64,000 bases of DNA. Source: Verrucomicrobiota bacterium. Its GTDB lineage: Bacteria; Verrucomicrobiota; Verrucomicrobiia; Opitutales; Opitutaceae. Shown piece after piece: positions 52,362 through 63,520 of this stretch. Location: contig JACTNC010000027.1 of assembly GCA_014584295.1 (NCBI GenBank), positions 25,110 through 89,109 on the forward strand, in the 5' to 3' direction. Position 1 is the stretch's first letter. The number at the start of each line of letters is the position of its first letter. Made by a program: the position numbers and the translations under genes. Under the pieces are notes generated by a model that saw nothing but the letters and a program-made list of their open reading frames with translations, had not been told where the DNA came from and searched no databases.

Positions 52362-54005
52362 ATGGCTACGCCCGCATTCTCCTATCAGGATCCCTTTCCG
52401 CTCGGCCCGGACGAGACGGAGTATCGACTCCTTTCCACCGAGGGGATCAGCACTGCAAGCTTTGAAGGCAACGAAATCCTCAAGGTGGAACCGGAGGTGC
52501 TTGCCTACCTCGCACAGCATGCGATGCGCGACACGTCATTCCTCCTCCGCTCAAAGCACCTGAAACAGGTCGCCGCGATTCTCGATGATCCGGAGGCATC
52601 CCCCAATGACCGATACGTCGCGCTGACCCTGCTCAGGAACGCCGAGGTCGCCGCGGAGGGCATACTGCCGTTTTGTCAGGATACCGGAACCGCAACCGTA
52701 GTGGCGAAGAAGGGTCAGCGGGTCTGGACAGGAGCAAATGACGCCGAATGGATTTCGAAGGGAATCTACGAAACCTACACGAAGGAGAATCTTCGTTATT
52801 CCCAGACCGCTCCTCTCGACATGTGGAACGAGGCCAACACCGGCACCAACCTTCCGGCACAAATCGACCTCTATGCCACCGAGGGAGCCTCCTACGATTT
52901 TCTGTTTGTCGCAAAGGGCGGCGGATCAGCGAACAAGACATTCCTGTTTCAGGAGACCAAGGCGCTGCTCAATCCCAAGTCGCTCGAAAAATTTGTCGCC
53001 GACAAACTGTCGTATCTTGGAACAGCAGCCTGTCCGCCCTATCATCTGGTCTTCGTCATCGGCGGAACGAGCGCTGAAGCCTGCCTGAAGACCGTCAAGC
53101 TCGCATCGACCAAGTACTACGACACGCTTCCCACGACTGGAAACCGGGAGGGCCGGGCGTTCCGCGACCTCGAATGGGAGAAGAAAATTCTCTCAATCGC
53201 CCAGGCCAGCGGAATCGGCGCCCAATTTGGAGGCAAGTACTTCGCCCTCGACGTCCGCGTCATCCGCCTGCCGCGGCACGGCGCCAGTTGTCCCGTCGGC
53301 ATGGGCGTTTCCTGCTCGGCCGATCGAAACATCAAGGCCCGCATCACGCGCGATGGCATCTTCCTTGAAAAACTTGAGACCAATCCCGGCCAGTACATCC
53401 CGGCTTCCCAACGTTTCCTCAAGGACGAAACCGCCGTGCACATCGACCTCAACCAATCGATGCCCGACATCCTCGCGGAACTCTCCCGACATCCAGTCAC
53501 CACGCGCGTGCTGCTCACGGGGCCACTCGTCGTTGCACGCGACATCGCCCACGCGAAACTCAAGGAACGGGTCGATGCCGGCCTCGGCCTGCCGGATTAC
53601 TTCAAGAACCACCCGGTTTACTACGCGGGTCCCGCAAAGACACCCAAGGGCTACGCCTCGGGTTCGTTTGGTCCGACCACCGCGGGGCGGATGGACAGCT
53701 ATGTCGATCAGTTCCAGTCACTCGGCGGGTCAATGGTGATGCTGGCCAAGGGCAACCGCAGCCCAGTTGTCACCGCCGCATGCAAGAAGCACCGTGGCTT
53801 CTATCTTGGCAGCATCGGCGGCCCCGCCGCCATCCTGGCCAAGGAAAACATCCGCAAGGTCGAACTCCTCGAGTATCCCGAGCTTGGCATGGAGGCAGTC
53901 TGGAAGATCGAGGTCGAAAACTTCCCGGCTTTCGTTCTCGTCGACGACAAGGGCAACGATTTCTTCGTCAACGGCTGCGGAGCCTGCCTGCCGACGAAAA
54001 AGTGA
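52362..54005 (+). CDS. fumA: Fumarate hydratase class I (iron-sulfur)
   Basis: A 547-aa class I fumarase: [21 protein letters not shown] with the first Fe-S Cys, [75 protein letters not shown] with further Cys ligands, and the beta part [29 protein letters not shown] to CGACLPTK. It interconverts fumarate and malate with a labile [4Fe-4S] cluster. A class II enzyme is encoded 0.6 kb away. The ATG at 52362 gives the usual length and the upstream 12 residues are not conserved. Confidence 0.95.
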   Translation: MATPAFSYQDPFPLGPDETEYRLLSTEGISTASFEGNEILKVEPEVLAYLAQHAMRDTSFLLRSKHLKQVAAILDDPEASPNDRYVALTLLRNAEVAAEGILPFCQDTGTATVVAKKGQRVWTGANDAEWISKGIYETYTKENLRYSQTAPLDMWNEANTGTNLPAQIDLYATEGASYDFLFVAKGGGSANKTFLFQETKALLNPKSLEKFVADKLSYLGTAACPPYHLVFVIGGTSAEACLKTVKLASTKYYDTLPTTGNREGRAFRDLEWEKKILSIAQASGIGAQFGGKYFALDVRVIRLPRHGASCPVGMGVSCSADRNIKARITRDGIFLEKLETNPGQYIPASQRFLKDETAVHIDLNQSMPDILAELSRHPVTTRVLLTGPLVVARDIAHAKLKERVDAGLGLPDYFKNHPVYYAGPAKTPKGYASGSFGPTTAGRMDSYVDQFQSLGGSMVMLAKGNRSPVVTAACKKHRGFYLGSIGGPAAILAKENIRKVELLEYPELGMEAVWKIEVENFPAFVLVDDKGNDFFVNGCGACLPTKK

Positions 54006-54184
54006 GGATCCAGTTCATCTTGGAGAGGCACGCTTTGTCGTGCCTTGGAGACGTCCTCCAGCTTCACACCGCCGGGCCTTTCCTCGCCACGCATCCTCGC
54101 GTTTCTTTCCCTCTCGATGCGGTTTCCTTCTCCCAATCCCAACAAACCAGGCACGACGACGCGTGCCCCTCCAAAACCTGGCGC
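54006..54184. other. Intergenic region between convergent genes
   Basis: About 180 bp after the class I fumarase stop and before the 3' end of the yjbQ-like gene. No clear hairpin plus T run was recognised. Confidence 0.35.
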
Positions 54185-54604
54185 CTACTCGCCGAGCACG
54201 GTGACGCTTACGCGGCGGGGCGTTGGAGACTCGCGGTGCTCCCAGAGAAAGATTCCCTGCCAAGTGCCGAGTTGAAGGCGTCCTTCGGAAAAGGGAATCG
54301 TTTCACTCGTGCGGGTGAGAGCCATCTTGATGTGACTCGGCATGTCGTCCGGACCTTCCTGGGTGTGTGTGAAAAGCGGATCTTCAGCAGGAACAAGTCG
54401 GTCGAGCCATCGTTCAAGATCACGCCGCGCACCGGGATCGGCGTTTTCCATGATCACCAGGCTGCAACTCGTGTGATGACAGAAGACCGACACCAGACCG
54501 CGCCGGAGGCCGCTTCGCGACACGACCTCTGCGACTGAGTCGGTGAACTCGCGCATGCCAGCGCCTCTTGGGTGAAGAGTCAGGGTTTCTTGATAGTAGG
54601 CCAT
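54185..54604 (-). CDS. yjbQ: YjbQ/UPF0047 family protein
   Basis: A 139-aa protein matching the YjbQ family: REFTDSVAEVVSRSGLRRGLVSVFCHHTSCSLVIMENADPGARRDLERWLDRLVP, then HTQEGPDDMPSHIKMALTRTSETIPFSEGRLQLGTWQGIFLWEHR. The H-T-S and the late GTWQGIFLWEHR are invariant-looking family motifs. Members have thiamine-phosphate synthase side activity in vitro; the true role is unsettled. It lies 9 bp downstream of fumC on the same strand, probably as one transcript. Confidence 0.93.
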   Translation of the reverse strand: MAYYQETLTLHPRGAGMREFTDSVAEVVSRSGLRRGLVSVFCHHTSCSLVIMENADPGARRDLERWLDRLVPAEDPLFTHTQEGPDDMPSHIKMALTRTSETIPFSEGRLQLGTWQGIFLWEHRESPTPRRVSVTVLGE

Positions 54605-54613
54605 CGGGTTCGG

Positions 54614-56029
<1,416 letters not shown>

Positions 56030-56065
56030 GGCCTACAGTGAACACGAAAGGTCAATAACGCAAAA

Positions 56066-56086
56066 CCCCCGCCATTTATGCGGGGG
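56066..56086 (-). terminator. Rho-independent terminator of the sigma-factor operon
   Basis: On the minus strand CCCCCGC-7 nt-GCGGGGG forms a 7-bp GC stem followed by TTTT, 37 bp past the stop of the 56123 gene. Confidence 0.85.
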
Positions 56087-56122
56087 CTTAAGATCGAAGC
56101 AGAACCGGATTCTGTGTTTCGA

Positions 56123-57034
56123 TCAGAAGGTCAATCGCAGGCCACCGCCCGCAGCCAAGCCAATACGGCTCACATTCGAGTAGAGTTCATCATTGCTCAG
56201 GCGACTGATGGCGCGTTCGCGGATCCTTTGCTCGGCCATTGAAGATCGCTCACCATCCGACTTGAATGCGGCAGCGACATAACTCGCCAAGCGCGCGCGC
56301 TGGGAATTGGCGGGACCCGCAAGCTTTGCAAGGGGCTCCTCATTCGCGGAAGATTCGGTTGCAAGAGTTGCGAGCTGCAAACCGCGACCCCGCGCCTGGG
56401 GGATCGCTTCGAGGCCGGGGTCGCGCAAGTCCATCAATGTCGGCGCAAACGAACGCACGCCACTTGATGCCAGGCGGGAACCGGAATCATCAATCGCTGT
56501 TCCCACCCATGGGCTCAACGTACCCCCCGTCGAGGGCTCAATGTGCTTATCGCTTTTGACGGCATACGTCGTCTCAGTGGACTGCATCGCAGCCGCCGCG
56601 GACACATTTGCCACAACAGAGCTCACAGCGTGAGACTCGACCGGCATCGCAAAAGACATCGGTGCCTGCATCGAATCAACTTCACTGCTGACAGAAACCT
56701 GATCGCCATTGACCACCGAAACGGTTGCAAGCACTTCCTTCGATGTAGCGGCTCCTTGATCGATCTCATCAGGCCTGCGGTTCTCGCGAACCACCAGAAA
56801 GGTCAGGGTGAGGACTGCGGCAGCGCCCACGGGTACTCGGGCACGCGCCAGTCCCGTCATGATGCGACCAAAATCCATCTGCCACCACGGCCGCTTTGCC
56901 ATGATCGCAGCAAGCTGCTTTTCGCGAAGCTCCTTGTCGAAACGATCCCAAAACTGAGGCTCCGGACGCTCGAGGCGTTTTAGCCGCAACACCTCTTCGA
57001 GACTGACTTTTCTGATTTCCGAATGATCTGCCAT
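56123..57034 (-). CDS. Membrane-anchored partner of the ECF sigma factor (putative anti-sigma)
   Basis: A 303-aa protein. The N-terminal cytoplasmic part (SLEEVLRLKRLERPEPQFWDRFDKELREKQLAAIM) is short and helical, then a single transmembrane helix (VPVGAAAVLTLTFLVV), then about 200 residues of low-complexity, S/A-rich presumed periplasmic sequence. It overlaps the sigma factor stop by one base (TAATG), and the gene order sigma then membrane protein is that of anti-sigma pairs. It lacks a recognisable zinc-type anti-sigma motif, so the role is inferred from context. A terminator follows. Confidence 0.6.
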   Translation of the reverse strand: MADHSEIRKVSLEEVLRLKRLERPEPQFWDRFDKELREKQLAAIMAKRPWWQMDFGRIMTGLARARVPVGAAAVLTLTFLVVRENRRPDEIDQGAATSKEVLATVSVVNGDQVSVSSEVDSMQAPMSFAMPVESHAVSSVVANVSAAAAMQSTETTYAVKSDKHIEPSTGGTLSPWVGTAIDDSGSRLASSGVRSFAPTLMDLRDPGLEAIPQARGRGLQLATLATESSANEEPLAKLAGPANSQRARLASYVAAAFKSDGERSSMAEQRIRERAISRLSNDELYSNVSRIGLAAGGGLRLTF

Positions 57035-57669
57035 TATGAGCGAACGTATGCCTGCAGTTCCGATTGAAGAAGTTGTTTTGCGTAATGAAGACGGGAGCGA
57101 ACCGTACCCACCGAACAATTCATAACGTCGGCGATTTCCTCATGACTCAAACCGTCGATTTCGAACAAAGTGACCACAGTACGATGCTTGATAGACAGCT
57201 TCTGGAGTGCCTCGTTCAATTTTTCCTGGAGCTCCTTGACGAACAACTCACGGTCACCGCCTGTCTTGTCGGTCAACTGCGAAATGATTTCATGACCCTT
57301 CTCTTCATCGTGGATCTTTTCGAAACTGAAAAAGGTTCGCAGTTTATTCCGCCGCAGATGCGACAAGCTTCCATTCACGGCGATCCGGTAGAGCCAGGTA
57401 AAGAACGACGATTGACCCTGAAAACGATGAATCGATTGAAAGGCCTTGATAAAGGCGTCTTGCGTCAAATCGGCTGCATCTTCCCGATTTGACGTCATAT
57501 TGTAAATAATTGCGTATACGCGTTCCCGATACTTCCGGATCAGCGTGTCGAAATCCCCCACATTCCCCTCCTGCACACGCCGGACAATCGCCCAGTCCGT
57601 GTCTGCCTCCTGCTGACGCTCCGGGGACGCCACGAGCGTCTTGTTCAGAGCTTTCGCAAGGGGGTTCAT
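57034..57669 (-). CDS. ECF sigma factor (RpoE family)
   Basis: A 211-aa sigma-70 family factor. Region 2: DFDTLIRKYRERVYAIIYNMTSNREDAADLTQDAFIKAFQSIHRFQGQSSFFTWLYRIAVNGSLSHLRRNK. Region 4: LSIKHRTVVTLFEIDGLSHEEIADVMNCSVGTVRSRLHYAKQLL, a helix-turn-helix for the -35 element. It would direct RNA polymerase to stress or envelope genes. The ATG at 57669 is preferred to the one at 57723, since the first 18 residues are not conserved-looking. It is followed without gap by its membrane partner. Confidence 0.94.
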   Translation of the reverse strand: MNPLAKALNKTLVASPERQQEADTDWAIVRRVQEGNVGDFDTLIRKYRERVYAIIYNMTSNREDAADLTQDAFIKAFQSIHRFQGQSSFFTWLYRIAVNGSLSHLRRNKLRTFFSFEKIHDEEKGHEIISQLTDKTGGDRELFVKELQEKLNEALQKLSIKHRTVVTLFEIDGLSHEEIADVMNCSVGTVRSRLHYAKQLLQSELQAYVRS

Positions 57670-57775
57670 GCAGCCAAGAATGCGTACGCTTTCGACCGGC
57701 GCAATGGGAAATTCACTCGGCAAGGCGGTCTCTGGATCTGACCGTCAACTCAACCAGATTCCTGTGCACCCGCGA

Positions 57776-58795
57776 TCAAGCACGGAGAACGGTAACCTGA
57801 TCACGGAGGACATCGCTCAATTGCCTCAAACCCTTCGCCGGCGCGAGTTCCGCAAACGGCGCGAGAGCATCCTCACCCGTGACAAGCTCATTTTCGATCT
57901 CCAGTGCAACCCGGTCGAAAATCCCTTTGTCCTCCATGGCGGCGATCCAATGGGCCGGCCGGGCCGGCTTTTCGCCGCGGATTTCCGCAAAGAGCTCTGA
58001 GCGTTCCCGCGACTCAATCCCCTCCAGAAGCAGCAGGAGCGGAAGGGTCATCTTGCCGCTGTGAAGATCAGTACCCAGTGTCTTTCCGATCTTCTTTTCG
58101 TGCCCAAAGAAGTCCGCAAGGTCGTCGTAGATCTGGTAGGCCACACCCAGCTGGCGTCCGAATCTTGCCGCCGCGATGACAAACCCAGGCACATAACCCG
58201 CCAGTTCGCTGCCCAGCGCGCACGACACGCGGAAGAGTTCCGCCGTCTTCAGGTCGATGACACGATGGTAGTCGACCAGCGACACGTTCGCATCGCCTCG
58301 GCGAAGGGTCTGAATAATCTCCCCGGCACAAACCTTCCGCGTAGAATCGGAGACGGCCCGGCAGACCGCCGGAGTCGGAAACTGGGACGCCAGGTGGAGG
58401 GCATGCGCGAAGAGGGCATCGCCCAGCAAAACCGCGGCCTCGGGGCCATACTCGCGCGTGGCGGTCCGCCGGCCGCGGCGCAGGTCGGCTTCGTCCATGA
58501 TGTCGTCGTGTACCAACGTGGCCAGATGCACGAGTTCCACCACGGCCGCCACCTTCACCAACTCTGGCTGGACGAGATTGCGGTCATTTCCCCCGCTCAG
58601 AAACACCAATGCCGGACGAATGCGTTTGCCTGACGCATCGATGCAATAGTCCGCCATCGCACGGATCTCGGGCTCAAAGGCAGCAATCTGCTCGCGCAGG
58701 AAAGCATCGAGCGCAGCCATGTGAGGCCGAAGTTTTCCGAAAACACTGGCGAAATCGCGCATCGGTCCGGTGCTGGGCTGAGTCACGGTGGCCAT
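57776..58795 (-). CDS. ispB: Polyprenyl diphosphate synthase (IspB type)
   Basis: A 339-aa trans-prenyltransferase. The first Asp-rich motif is in LVHDDIMDEADLRRGRRT (DDxxD) and the second in VAYQIYDDLADFFG (DDxxD). KRIRPALVFLSGG and GEIIQTLRRGD also fit. It extends allylic diphosphates to the long side chain of quinones. Product length cannot be read reliably from the sequence. The gene lies alone on the minus strand with about 105 bp to the sigma factor and 100 bp to the methyltransferase. Confidence 0.92.
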   Translation of the reverse strand: MATVTQPSTGPMRDFASVFGKLRPHMAALDAFLREQIAAFEPEIRAMADYCIDASGKRIRPALVFLSGGNDRNLVQPELVKVAAVVELVHLATLVHDDIMDEADLRRGRRTATREYGPEAAVLLGDALFAHALHLASQFPTPAVCRAVSDSTRKVCAGEIIQTLRRGDANVSLVDYHRVIDLKTAELFRVSCALGSELAGYVPGFVIAAARFGRQLGVAYQIYDDLADFFGHEKKIGKTLGTDLHSGKMTLPLLLLLEGIESRERSELFAEIRGEKPARPAHWIAAMEDKGIFDRVALEIENELVTGEDALAPFAELAPAKGLRQLSDVLRDQVTVLRA

Positions 58796-58897
58796 AAAGG
58801 ATCACATCATGAGCGTCCCCGGAAAAATGGCTAATCAATAGTCGCAAGGAAATGACCTGCGTCATGCGACACGATTTCCGGCAGCCACTCTAGCCCA

Positions 58898-59644
58898 TTA
58901 TACATGCCCCATTCGCAACCGGGCGCAGACGATACCTGCTGCCACCGCGGCATTGAGGGACTCGGCTGCGCCATACCGGGGAATCGTGATACGCTCGCTA
59001 AGGCAGGCAACCACCGCCTTTGACAATCCACGGCCTTCACTGCCGATGACGACGACCGCATTCCGTGCAGGTCGCAGGTCCATGACCGGGGTGCCTTCCA
59101 AATCGCATCCGTAGACTGCCAATGGCTGGCTCCCGCGAACGGTCCCCAACGCGTCCGCAAGATCCGTCGTGATGCATCTGACACGGCTAAATGAGCCCAT
59201 GCTCGCATTGACGACCTTCTGCGAATGAAGGTCCGCGCATTCCGGCGAGAGAAGGACTCGATCAAAGCCGAACCAGTCGGCAGTTCGCAGGAGCGTGCCA
59301 ACATTCCCGGCATCCTGTATGCCGTCTAGCGCCAGGGTCAGGCCGGACATGAGCTCTCCTTCCTTCAATGCCGCACGCACTAGCCGGCCCACGGCAAGCA
59401 CGGTCGAAGGCGTTGGAAAGTGACTTATCCGGTCCATCTCCTCTCTGGATACGCGCCTGACAGGCACCCTGCCTGATTCAAATTTTTCGGGGTCAATCGC
59501 ATAGATTTCAACCAAGGGAAACCCGTCCCCGATCAATTCACGAACCACCTTTTCGCCTTCGACGACGAACAACCCCGACTCCTCCCGATGTTTCTTTTCC
59601 CTCAGGGATCGCAAACGCGTGAGTTCGGCTTTGGTAAGCGGCAT
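58898..59644 (-). CDS. TrmH/SpoU-family RNA 2'-O-methyltransferase
   Basis: A 248-aa SPOUT methyltransferase. An N-terminal substrate-binding domain (LTRLRSLREKKHREESGLFVVEGEKVVRELI) precedes the trefoil-knot domain: LALDGIQDAGNVGTLLRTADWFGFDRVLLS with the N-x-G-x-x-x-R motif, VVIGSEGRGLS and ITIPRYGAAESLNAAVAAGIV. It methylates a ribose in rRNA or tRNA with S-adenosylmethionine. The ATG at 59644 starts the family pattern. The gene is divergent from the aquaporin. Confidence 0.94.
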   Translation of the reverse strand: MPLTKAELTRLRSLREKKHREESGLFVVEGEKVVRELIGDGFPLVEIYAIDPEKFESGRVPVRRVSREEMDRISHFPTPSTVLAVGRLVRAALKEGELMSGLTLALDGIQDAGNVGTLLRTADWFGFDRVLLSPECADLHSQKVVNASMGSFSRVRCITTDLADALGTVRGSQPLAVYGCDLEGTPVMDLRPARNAVVVIGSEGRGLSKAVVACLSERITIPRYGAAESLNAAVAAGIVCARLRMGHV

Positions 59645-59780
59645 GACCGAAGCGGATGGGAGCGAAAATCCCGCGTCAACGCAACCGCCACGAAAGTTGA
59701 GCAAAGCCCCGCCCAAGGCTTGCCCTCAAATTCTGATCAAACCAGCCTCGCCCTTCCCTAAATTCCTCCGTTCATCCCTC

Positions 59781-60398
59781 ATGAAAAAATATCTGGTAGA
59801 GTTCATTGGCACCTTCGTTCTCGTCGTCACCGTCGGTTTTGCCGTTCGCAGCGGCAGCGTGCTGGCGCCGCTCGCCATCGGTTCCGCACTTATGGTCATG
59901 ATTTATGCCGGCGGCCACGTCTCCGGCGCGCATTTCAATCCCGCCGTCTCACTGGCCGTGCTTATCCGCGGCAAGATGCCGTTGAGCGACCTCGTTCCCT
60001 ATTGGGTTGCCCAGCTCCTGGGGGGCGCCGCGGCCGCCTGGGTGACCACCTTGGTACTGGGGAAAGCCACGGCCGCAGCCGCCGGCTTCGAGACGATGCC
60101 CTCGCTGATTGCCGAGTTCATTTTCACCTTTGCACTCGCCTGGGTCGTCCTCCACACGGCCACGGCCAAGGCAACCAGTGGCAATTCCTTCTACGGCCTT
60201 GCCATCGGCTTTGTCGTGCTGACGGGCGCCGTGGCTGTCGGTGGAATTTCAGGCGGCGCCTTCAATCCTGCCGTGGGTCTGGGCGTGGTGATGATGGATC
60301 TCGTCAAGACATCGATGCTTCCCATCTACATCGGCGCGGACCTCGTCGGCGGGGTGGTCGCTGCTGTCGCCTACCTCTACGTCTGCGGGAAGGAATAG
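59781..60398 (+). CDS. aqpZ: Aquaporin (MIP family)
   Basis: A 205-aa membrane channel with six helices and both NPA loops: GAHFNPAVSLAVLI near residue 55 and GGAFNPAVGLGVVMM near 165. The protein is shorter than most aquaporins (about 230 aa) because loops are short, and no Arg follows the second NPA at the expected place in the selectivity filter (NPAVGLG instead of NPARSFG). It may pass water or small solutes. A bidirectional terminator follows at 60427. Confidence 0.9.
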   Translation: MKKYLVEFIGTFVLVVTVGFAVRSGSVLAPLAIGSALMVMIYAGGHVSGAHFNPAVSLAVLIRGKMPLSDLVPYWVAQLLGGAAAAWVTTLVLGKATAAAAGFETMPSLIAEFIFTFALAWVVLHTATAKATSGNSFYGLAIGFVVLTGAVAVGGISGGAFNPAVGLGVVMMDLVKTSMLPIYIGADLVGGVVAAVAYLYVCGKE

Positions 60399-60426
60399 GC
60401 TCAGGTCCCTTCGGGATCCCCACATC

Positions 60427-60465
60427 AAAAAGCCCCGGTGCCGCTCGATCGGCAACCGGGGCTTT
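60427..60465. terminator. Bidirectional rho-independent terminator
   Basis: AAAAGCCCCGGT and ACCGGGGCTTTT form a stem of about 12 bp with flanking A and T runs, so it can stop transcription from aqpZ (plus) and from argG (minus), which ends at 60487. Confidence 0.9.
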
Positions 60466-60486
60466 TGTTTGAAAAAATGAATCCGG

Positions 60487-61713
60487 TTACAGCTTCGGTC
60501 CGCCCTGTGCAATATTCCGCGCACGCAGGCGCAGGCCATTGAGGCGGATGAAACCGGTGGCATCGCTCTGATTGTACCAGCTCTTGACGCCCTCCATGGA
60601 GGCAATGTGCGGATCGTAGAGCGAGTACTTCGATTTACGGCCTGTGGTGATGATATTGCCCTTGTAAAGCTTCAGGCGGACGGTGCCGCTGACGTACTTC
60701 TGGCTTTCGTCCACCAGCGCCTGGAGCGCCTCACGTTCCGGAGCGAACCAGAACCCGTAGTAAACCAGCTCGGCGTACTTCGGGATCAAAGAATCACGCA
60801 GGTGCTGCACCTCGCGGTCAAGCGTCAGGCTCTCGATCTGCCGGTGCGCCTGCATGAGGATGGTGCCGCCGGGTGTTTCATACACACCGCGCGACTTCAT
60901 GCCGACAAACCGGTTTTCCACCAGGTCGACGCGCCCGATCCCATGCTTGCCGCCAAGCTTGTTCAGCACGCGCAGGACGCCTGCCGGACTGAGCTTCTTG
61001 CCGTTCACCGCTACACAGTCTCCCTTGACGAATTCGAGTTCGACTTCCTCCGCCTTGTTCGGCGCGTCCTCGGGTGAAACCGAGAGCTTGAACATCTCCC
61101 GGTTGCCCCGCGCCGTCGGATCAAACCACGGATCTTCGAGAATGCCTGCCTCGTAGGAGATATGAAGGAGATTGCGATCCATCGAATAAGGCTTCTTGAG
61201 CGAAGCCTCGACGGGAATCCTGTGCTTCTGGCAGTACGCGATCATCTCCGCGCGACCGGGAAACTCTTCCCGGAAGGAATCAATCTTCCACGGAGCCAGA
61301 ATCTGCAGCGAAGGCGCAAGCGCCATGTAGGTCAGCTCAAAGCGGCACTGATCATTGCCCTTGCCGGTCGCACCGTGGGCAACGGTATCCGCCTTCTCCT
61401 TCTTCGCGATTTCAATCTGGGCCTTCGCAATCAGCGGCCGGGCGATTGAGGTTCCGAGATAGTATTGGCCCTCGTACACCGCATTCGCGCGAATCATCGG
61501 ATAGATGAAATCACGCGCAAATTCCTCGACCAGATCGAGGGTATAGTGCTTGGAGGCACCGGTCTTCCGTGCCTTCTGGGGGAGCCCCTTGAGTTCCTCC
61601 TCCTGGCCGATGTCGGCAGCAAACGTGACGATCTCGGCGTCGTAGGTTTCTTTGAGCCACTTGACGATGACGGACGTATCAAGGCCGCCTGAGTAGGCTA
61701 GGACAATTTTCAT
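60487..61713 (-). CDS. argG: Argininosuccinate synthase
   Basis: A 408-aa ArgG: the ATP-binding P-loop [43 protein letters not shown], then [20 protein letters not shown] and [14 protein letters not shown] end ([15 protein letters not shown]). It joins citrulline and aspartate with ATP in arginine synthesis. The ATG at 61713 is the usual start ([14 protein letters not shown]). It follows argF by 55 bp on the same strand, so the two may form an operon with argF first. Confidence 0.97.
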   Translation of the reverse strand: MKIVLAYSGGLDTSVIVKWLKETYDAEIVTFAADIGQEEELKGLPQKARKTGASKHYTLDLVEEFARDFIYPMIRANAVYEGQYYLGTSIARPLIAKAQIEIAKKEKADTVAHGATGKGNDQCRFELTYMALAPSLQILAPWKIDSFREEFPGRAEMIAYCQKHRIPVEASLKKPYSMDRNLLHISYEAGILEDPWFDPTARGNREMFKLSVSPEDAPNKAEEVELEFVKGDCVAVNGKKLSPAGVLRVLNKLGGKHGIGRVDLVENRFVGMKSRGVYETPGGTILMQAHRQIESLTLDREVQHLRDSLIPKYAELVYYGFWFAPEREALQALVDESQKYVSGTVRLKLYKGNIITTGRKSKYSLYDPHIASMEGVKSWYNQSDATGFIRLNGLRLRARNIAQGGPKL

Positions 61714-61768
61714 GGAGATGGTGTTGTGGGATGCGCGAAGGAATCTCGCAAAATAAAAAATGCCACAC

Positions 61769-62725
61769 TCAGCCGGCGCCAGCCCCGGCGCGCGAAAGCT
61801 GGGCAAGGATCGCCTTCTGCACATGAAGGCGGTTTTCTGCCTGGTCGAACACGACACTGCGCGGATTGTCCAGGACCTCCTGGGTCACTTCCTCGCCGGC
61901 ATGCGCAGGCAGGCAGTGGAGGAAATAGGCATCGGGCCGCGCAGCGGCCAGGAGGCGGGCAGTCACCTGGTAAGGCGCAAGCGTCTGCAATCGCTGTCTC
62001 GATTCGGCCTCCTTGCCCATGCTGACCCAGACGTCGGTGTAGACGATGTCCGCATCCTTCACCGCCTCGAATGGATCCGTCGTGAAAACATATCCTCCCG
62101 GAAAACCCTCCCGGGCAAGAAACGCGTCAAATTCCGGAGTGGGCCCGAAATCCTTTGGGCCCCCCAGGGCGACCTTCATGCCAAAATGGTTCGCCCCGAG
62201 AACCCATGAGTAAGCCATGTTGCAGGCCGTATCTCCCAGAAAGGCGATCTTCCGGCCACGGAGCGACGCCATCATGTCACCGCCCGTCCGGGAACTCCAA
62301 CGCTCCGCGACCGTGAACGCGTCGGTATAGATCTGACACGGATGCAGGAAATCAGTCAGCGCATTGATCACCGGAATCGATCCCGCGGCAGCCAGGCGTT
62401 CAACGTCCCTGTGGTCGAATGTCCGCACGATCAACCCGTGCACATAACGCGACAGCACCCGCGCAGTGTCCTCAATGGTTTCACCCCGCCCCAGCTGGAT
62501 GTCGTTCCTGTTAAGAAAGAGCGGATTGCCCCCGAGCTCATGAATGCCCACCTCGAACGAGACCCGGGTACGTGTCGACGATTTCGAAAAGATCAATGCC
62601 CACGTCTTGCCGGCAAGCACCGGCGTTGCCTGACGCCCCCGCGCAGCCTTGAGGTTCCGGGCCGTCGCAAAAACCTCCGCTGCCTCCGGCAGCGTGAAGT
62701 CCGTCTCTTTCAGGAAATGCTTCAT
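61769..62725 (-). CDS. argF: Ornithine carbamoyltransferase
   Basis: A 318-aa transcarbamylase: the carbamoyl-phosphate loop [27 protein letters not shown], the HPCQ block ([11 protein letters not shown]), the ornithine-binding DVWVSMGKE and the [11 protein letters not shown] near the C-terminus. It makes citrulline from ornithine. Gene order argF-argG and 55-bp spacing suggest co-transcription for arginine synthesis. The family start [11 protein letters not shown] is at 62725. Confidence 0.96.
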   Translation of the reverse strand: MKHFLKETDFTLPEAAEVFATARNLKAARGRQATPVLAGKTWALIFSKSSTRTRVSFEVGIHELGGNPLFLNRNDIQLGRGETIEDTARVLSRYVHGLIVRTFDHRDVERLAAAGSIPVINALTDFLHPCQIYTDAFTVAERWSSRTGGDMMASLRGRKIAFLGDTACNMAYSWVLGANHFGMKVALGGPKDFGPTPEFDAFLAREGFPGGYVFTTDPFEAVKDADIVYTDVWVSMGKEAESRQRLQTLAPYQVTARLLAAARPDAYFLHCLPAHAGEEVTQEVLDNPRSVVFDQAENRLHVQKAILAQLSRAGAGAG

Positions 62726-62938
62726 GTAGAATTGATCAAACGGTCACCTTGCCAAAAAGCCAGGGCGCCGGCGAGTGAAAATGAAGCCCCGGCCTCCCGG
62801 CTGCTCTGCTCACCCAAACTCCCCCTAAAACAAAAGCCCATACACTACGTACGGCACCTCAACACTTCCATCGCACGGTAGAGGCCACAGTTCCAAATGC
62901 CGCACGTCAAAGTTGAGCCACGAACGTGAAAAGCATGG
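62726..62938. other. Intergenic region between argF and the cassette array
   Basis: About 210 bp that should carry the argF promoter. No ARG-box-like palindrome and no further attC-like site were recognised here. Confidence 0.4.
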
Positions 62939-62995
62939 CGCCAGCGTAAGAGGGAGGCGTTACGGACACGGTCGTCAGCTAGGGCCTTGTTAGCC
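62939..62995 (-). repeat. attC-like site 1 (57 bp)
   Basis: On the minus strand the site begins GGCTAACAAGGC (R''-type box with AAC) and ends CTTACGCTGGCG. Aligned with site 2, about two thirds of positions agree, and the ends AACAAGGC and CTT-ACG-T-GC are the most conserved. It overlaps the last codons and stop of the toxin gene, as cassette sites often do. Its GCTAAC box is exactly complementary to GTTAGC at the junction in site 2, as expected when one cassette supplies both. Confidence 0.65.
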
Positions 62996-63278
62996 GTTTG
63001 TCTGTCAACCGATGCTTGAAGTGAACGATGGTTACGACCCTAAGCTCGGTATCCGTGAATTCGTAGATAATCCGATAAGGAGATTCGTGAACTTCCTTGA
63101 GCGGCTCCTCCGGATACTCGTGCACCGGATGACCGGAACTTGGCATTTGAGCCGCGCGCTCCACGCGCTCGACAATCCGAGCTACCATTCGCCCTGCGTA
63201 AAACCCTGAATCCTGCGCGATGAACCGTCGGATTGACCGAAGAGATCGCCGTGCCTCCGACGACCACTCGATCTTCAC
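62979..63278 (-). CDS. RelE/ParE-family toxin (cassette 1)
   Basis: A 99-aa toxin: IEWSSEARRSLRSIRRFIAQDSGFYAGRMVARIVERVERAAQMP, then GHPVHEYPEEPLKEVHESPYRIIYEFTDTELRVVTIVHFKHRL, the ParE/RelE fold with Y-R-I-I-Y and the final HFKH strand. Toxin-antitoxin pairs are common cargo of integron cassettes. It overlaps its antitoxin by 4 bp, and its last codons form part of attC-like site 1. Confidence 0.9.
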   Translation of the reverse strand: MKIEWSSEARRSLRSIRRFIAQDSGFYAGRMVARIVERVERAAQMPSSGHPVHEYPEEPLKEVHESPYRIIYEFTDTELRVVTIVHFKHRLTDKRLTRP

Positions 63279-63475
63279 GACAACCCCAATTCCTTCCGAA
63301 TGGACGCATGGCTGTGCACGCGCCCGTGTCGGATGTCGGAAAGTCCAGATTCGATCTTCTGGCGGACGTAGATGCGATACATGATGTCATCCCACGTGGA
63401 CGACTCCGGGAGGCCGCGAACGAGCTTGAGGGCCTCAGCCTTGACGCTTTTACGCTTCGCAATCGCAGTCGACAT
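63275..63475 (-). CDS. Antitoxin of cassette 1
   Basis: A 66-aa protein: KRKSVKAEALKLVRGLPESSTWDDIMYRIYVRQKIESGLSDIRHGRVHSHASIRKELG. The 'W-DIMY-IYVR-KIE-GL-D---GRV-SH' pattern is that of small antitoxins paired with RelE/ParE toxins. It overlaps the toxin ATG by 4 bp. The ATG at 63475 begins the family pattern; the longer frame would run through site 2. The promoter must be between 63475 and 63521 or upstream in the array. Confidence 0.85.
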   Translation of the reverse strand: MSTAIAKRKSVKAEALKLVRGLPESSTWDDIMYRIYVRQKIESGLSDIRHGRVHSHASIRKELGLS

Positions 63476-63520
63476 GACGGAAATGTGACACGGCTCGAAC
63501 CAGTGGCAAGCGGCTCTTTT

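Noticed and set aside
62342..62881. Plus-strand frame opposite the start of argF.
   Set aside because: argF is complete with all catalytic motifs on the minus strand.
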